Part shown: positions 62,192-64,000 of the stretch, one piece after another
Numbering within the stretch: the first letter of the stretch is position 1
Layout: each line of letters begins with the position of its first letter
DNA from: Chromatiales bacterium
GTDB taxonomy: Bacteria; Pseudomonadota; Gammaproteobacteria; Steroidobacterales; GCA-2729495
Assembly: GCA_020351875.1 (NCBI GenBank)
Contig: CP070671.1
Location: forward strand, 1,712,404-1,776,403
DNA: 64,000 nt
Direction of reading: 5' to 3'
Notes under the pieces: model-generated
Seen by the model: only the letters and a program-made list of their open reading frames with translations
Databases searched by the model: none
What the model was told of the DNA's origin: nothing
Position numbers and translations under genes: made by a program

Positions 62192-62450
62192 GGACCCCTC
62201 CTCTAGACTCAAATAGTAGCCCCGAGGTGTCTACAATTGCGGGGACAGTCCACGCGCCTAATCAGGTGGTCCGGAAAACCAGGGTCAGACCACAAAGCAG
62301 CCGTTCAGGCGGCTTCAGGGCAGGCCAGATATAGGGCTATGATTGGCCTGTGAACGCTAGCAAACAGGGGAACCGTCTCCCTGAACGGAAAACAACCGCC
62401 GAAAACAATTGGGGCGTCCGTAGAATCAGCTGTTAGCTGTCAAAAGACTG

Positions 62451-62882
62451 ATGGAACCTGCCGACCCGAATTTTGAGACGCGATCGCGGGAGAACTTTCG
62501 AAGCCAAGCCTTTATGAGGCATCTTGGCGTCGAGATGACTGAGCTGGGGCCTGGTCTTTGTCATTTGAAGCTGCCTTCCCGACCTGACTGGATGCAACAA
62601 CATGGTTTCTTTCACGGTGGAGTTGTCGCGACGATCGCCGATGTTGCTGGTGGTTATGCAGCATTTTCGCTCCTTAGGCCCGAGGCAACGAACGTGACCG
62701 TAGAGTTCAAAGTGAACCTCGTGTCGCCAGCTGATGGTGACTATTTAGTGGCTCACGCTTCGGTGTTGAAGCATGGGCGGTCGCTTACTGTTTGCCGCTG
62801 TGATGTATTGAGTGTCGGTGACCAAGATCAAAAACTATGCGCTACGTCACTTGGTACCTACATGGCAGTGATGGACCGATGA
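62451..62882 (+). CDS. PaaI-family hotdog thioesterase
   Basis: A 143-aa hotdog-fold protein with the signature HGGVVATIADVAGGYAAFSL and a core strand NVTVEFKVNLVSPADGDYL. PaaI-type enzymes hydrolyse acyl-CoA or hydroxyphenylacetyl-CoA thioesters. Codon use is less GC-biased than the main genome, fitting an acquired region. It lies about 200 nt after the IS3 element. Confidence 0.88.
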   Translation: MEPADPNFETRSRENFRSQAFMRHLGVEMTELGPGLCHLKLPSRPDWMQQHGFFHGGVVATIADVAGGYAAFSLLRPEATNVTVEFKVNLVSPADGDYLVAHASVLKHGRSLTVCRCDVLSVGDQDQKLCATSLGTYMAVMDR

Positions 62883-62914
62883 ATGTGCCAGCTAACCAGT
62901 ACAATCAAGCCGCT

Positions 62915-62973
62915 CCCTACGGTCGCCGGACGAACGGCCGCTATTGGCTGCGGTTTCAATGGGTCGACGCAAC
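62915..62973 (-). repeat. degenerate copy of the IS30-type end
   Basis: About 58 bases share with 63797-63855 the order CGCTCCC, then CCGCT(A/T)TTGGCTGCGGTTTC, then TCGACGCAACAC. On the minus strand it reads CVASTH and stop, close to the CVASIG stop of the transposase at the window end. Confidence 0.65.
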
Positions 62974-63238
62974 ACCCGTATTGAACCGTGCCGCTCGGGA
63001 TTCGAGCCAGAGGGTCTTACGGGGCTGTCCGAGGCGCAGGCACAGCAATGGCTTCCCGTGAACGCGCACAGAACTCGAAAAGACGATCGGAGCCGGGAGC
63101 CCTTGTGTGCCAGGCGATCCGGGTCGTTGCGGGGTCCAAACTAGCCGTTTTCCCAGGGCCAGAAACTCAGCGTCTCTGTGAACCACTGGCTACTCCTATG
63201 ATTCAACATGATTTTCGCCAAGCAATGGCTGTTCGACG

Positions 63239-63275
63239 AAGTGTTGCATCGACCGGTTGAATCGGCAGCCGAAAG
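63239..63275 (+). repeat. inverted degenerate copy of the IS30-type end
   Basis: AGTGTTGCATCGACCGGTTG followed by AATCGGCAGCCGAAAGC matches, on the opposite strand, the sequence around the transposase stop at 63808-63852 with several substitutions. Confidence 0.55.
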
Positions 63276-63408
63276 CAGCCGTTTAGATCCCCTGGAAATA
63301 CTGGCGCTAGCCGAACGATTGCTTTCGACCACGTGCGTGTGTTGCCGGTGAACCATATACTGATTAATCTTTCCATCTACTCCACAACAACCGCCTTAAG
63401 AGCAAAGG

Positions 63409-63723
63409 ATGAGAGACATGTCAGCAGCAGATAAGTTAGGAGGCTACGCCAGCGGATTCGCAAATCTGGATGCTGAGGCAATCGCCACAAACGTTACAGC
63501 CGATTACAAACTTCTCGACAAAGACGGGGCTGTGTATGGGAAAAATGATCTGCCAGGCTACGTCGCCGAGCTCCGAAAGATCGGCAATAAGATGGATATC
63601 AGTGATGTCGTTGTTGAAGGCGGCACGGCTTGGTGTAAGTGGCGGGTTGGCGACATTGTCGGGGCCGGCATGATTAGTTTCGGAGAAGACGGTGTCAGCC
63701 AAGAGCAATTGTTTTATTTCTAG
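63409..63723 (+). CDS. small NTF2-like (SnoaL-type) protein
   Basis: A 104-aa cytosolic protein. FANLDAEAIATNVTADYKLL then YGKNDLPGYVAELRKIGNKM and TAWCKWRVGDIVGAGMISFG fit a minimal NTF2/SnoaL-like fold. ATG 63409 or 63418 may be the start. It lies in the low-GC region between IS remnants and is probably an acquired gene. Function is unknown. Confidence 0.65.
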   Translation: MRDMSAADKLGGYASGFANLDAEAIATNVTADYKLLDKDGAVYGKNDLPGYVAELRKIGNKMDISDVVVEGGTAWCKWRVGDIVGAGMISFGEDGVSQEQLFYF

Positions 63724-63832
63724 CGGCTATGTTGCCCGCGAGGGTGCTTTAAAGACGAAAATGCTGAAGGACGTTGCTGGCTTCCGCAGGGTAGTCGCTC
63801 CCGACAGCCAGTGACCGCTTTTGGCTGCGGTT

Positions 63833-64000
63833 TCAACCGATCGACGCAACACATTGGCTAAATCGTTCGGCTGGGGTCTCAAAGTTTAGCGTTTCCCTGG
63901 GTCGCTCATTAAGCCGTCTGGCCACGGCATTCAGGCGGTTCTGATGCACGGTCGACAGGTCCATGCCTTTCGGGAAGTATTGCCGCAGCAGGCCGTTGAT
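63833..64000 (-). CDS. IS30-family transposase, C-terminal part (cut by window edge)
   Basis: The minus frame encodes INGLLRQYFPKGMDLSTVHQ, then NRLNAVARRLNERPRETLNF and ETPAERFSQCVASIG before TGA at 63833-63835. This is the conserved end of IS30-family transposases. The rest, including the catalytic core, lies beyond the window. Whether the element is intact cannot be judged. Confidence 0.88.
   Translation of the reverse strand: MNGLLRQYFPKGMDLSTVHQNRLNAVARRLNERPRETLNFETPAERFSQCVASIG

Larger units (their letters stand above)
61016..62254 (-). mobile_element. IS3-family insertion sequence, apparently intact
   Basis: An element of about 1.24 kb with orfA and orfB on the minus strand and imperfect terminal inverted repeats. 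The left end reads CGTGGACTGCTCCCACTATC and the right end, reversed, reads CGTGGACTGTCCCCGCAATT. A target duplication is not obvious; the terminal base may be off by one or two. It sits in the dioxygenase beta fragment. Confidence 0.9.
62883..63408. other. 526-bp gene-poor region carrying IS30-end-like repeat copies
   Basis: No convincing gene was found. Two degenerate copies of the sequence next to the IS30-type transposase end lie here: about 62915-62973 (same orientation as the one at 63797-63855) and about 63239-63275 (inverted). Short ORFs such as the one with FNTGVASTH near 62956 appear to be transposase-end remnants. Confidence 0.5.

Overview
The window is high-GC bacterial DNA, most likely from a marine- or soil-type gammaproteobacterium. 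The order priA / argS / SPOR-domain protein at the left end is the arrangement known from Pseudomonas-like gammaproteobacteria. The sigma factor / DUF3619 / DUF3106 set, the DUF4212 plus sodium:solute symporter pair and the split pntA1-pntA2-pntB operon fit the same broad group. No tRNA, rRNA or CRISPR array was found.

Layout. 0-6 kb: housekeeping genes on the minus strand (CapA-like lipoprotein, SPOR protein, argS, priA), with a cluster of DnaA-box-like sequences just upstream of priA. 6-8 kb: a four-gene sigma-factor operon ending in a DUF3106 protein with tandem repeats. 8-10 kb: a lower-GC, gene-poor stretch with a coiled-coil ORF, a gene remnant, a Gly-rich lipoprotein and scattered copies of a short CCGCTTTC-type repeat. 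10-15 kb: a sodium symporter pair and a three-subunit proton-translocating transhydrogenase. 15-25 kb: HNH protein, VWA protein with ECF sigma factor and putative anti-sigma factor, 5'-3' exonuclease, fructosamine kinase-like protein, DUF898 and M48 membrane proteins, acetyl-CoA synthetase. 25-29 kb: small membrane protein, VOC protein, a three-lipoprotein operon and a propeller-like protein. 29-37 kb: a tightly packed operon joining a TorT-like periplasmic sensor, a large hybrid histidine kinase and a complete TRAP transporter (DctP, DctQ, DctM). 37-46 kb: MATE and AEC transporters, FAH and dienelactone hydrolases, CBS protein, FAD oxidoreductase, CMD-family protein and a carboxylesterase bracketed by two perfect palindromes.

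46-61 kb looks like an accessory catabolic island. A TetR regulator diverges from an outer-membrane protein gene, which is followed by a periplasmic sulfatase, two secreted metallo-beta-lactamase-fold hydrolases, an NmrA-like protein, a periplasmic copper amine oxidase with an NTF2-like partner, an MFS transporter and a two-subunit Rieske dioxygenase. Together these could take up, desulfate, deaminate and hydroxylate a bulky, perhaps aromatic substrate; the substrate is unknown and the joint role is inferred. 61-64 kb: an apparently intact IS3-family element with its frameshift site, a thioesterase, an NTF2-like protein and the 3' end of an IS30-family transposase cut by the window edge.

The least expected signal is a set of hairpin elements whose ends share GGGGAC or GGGGTC and whose inner stems differ. 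Two bracket the esterase gene. Two others directly abut 3' fragments of duplicated neighbouring genes (a metallo-hydrolase tail and a dioxygenase beta-subunit tail). This suggests that the hairpins mark sites of insertion, duplication or deletion.
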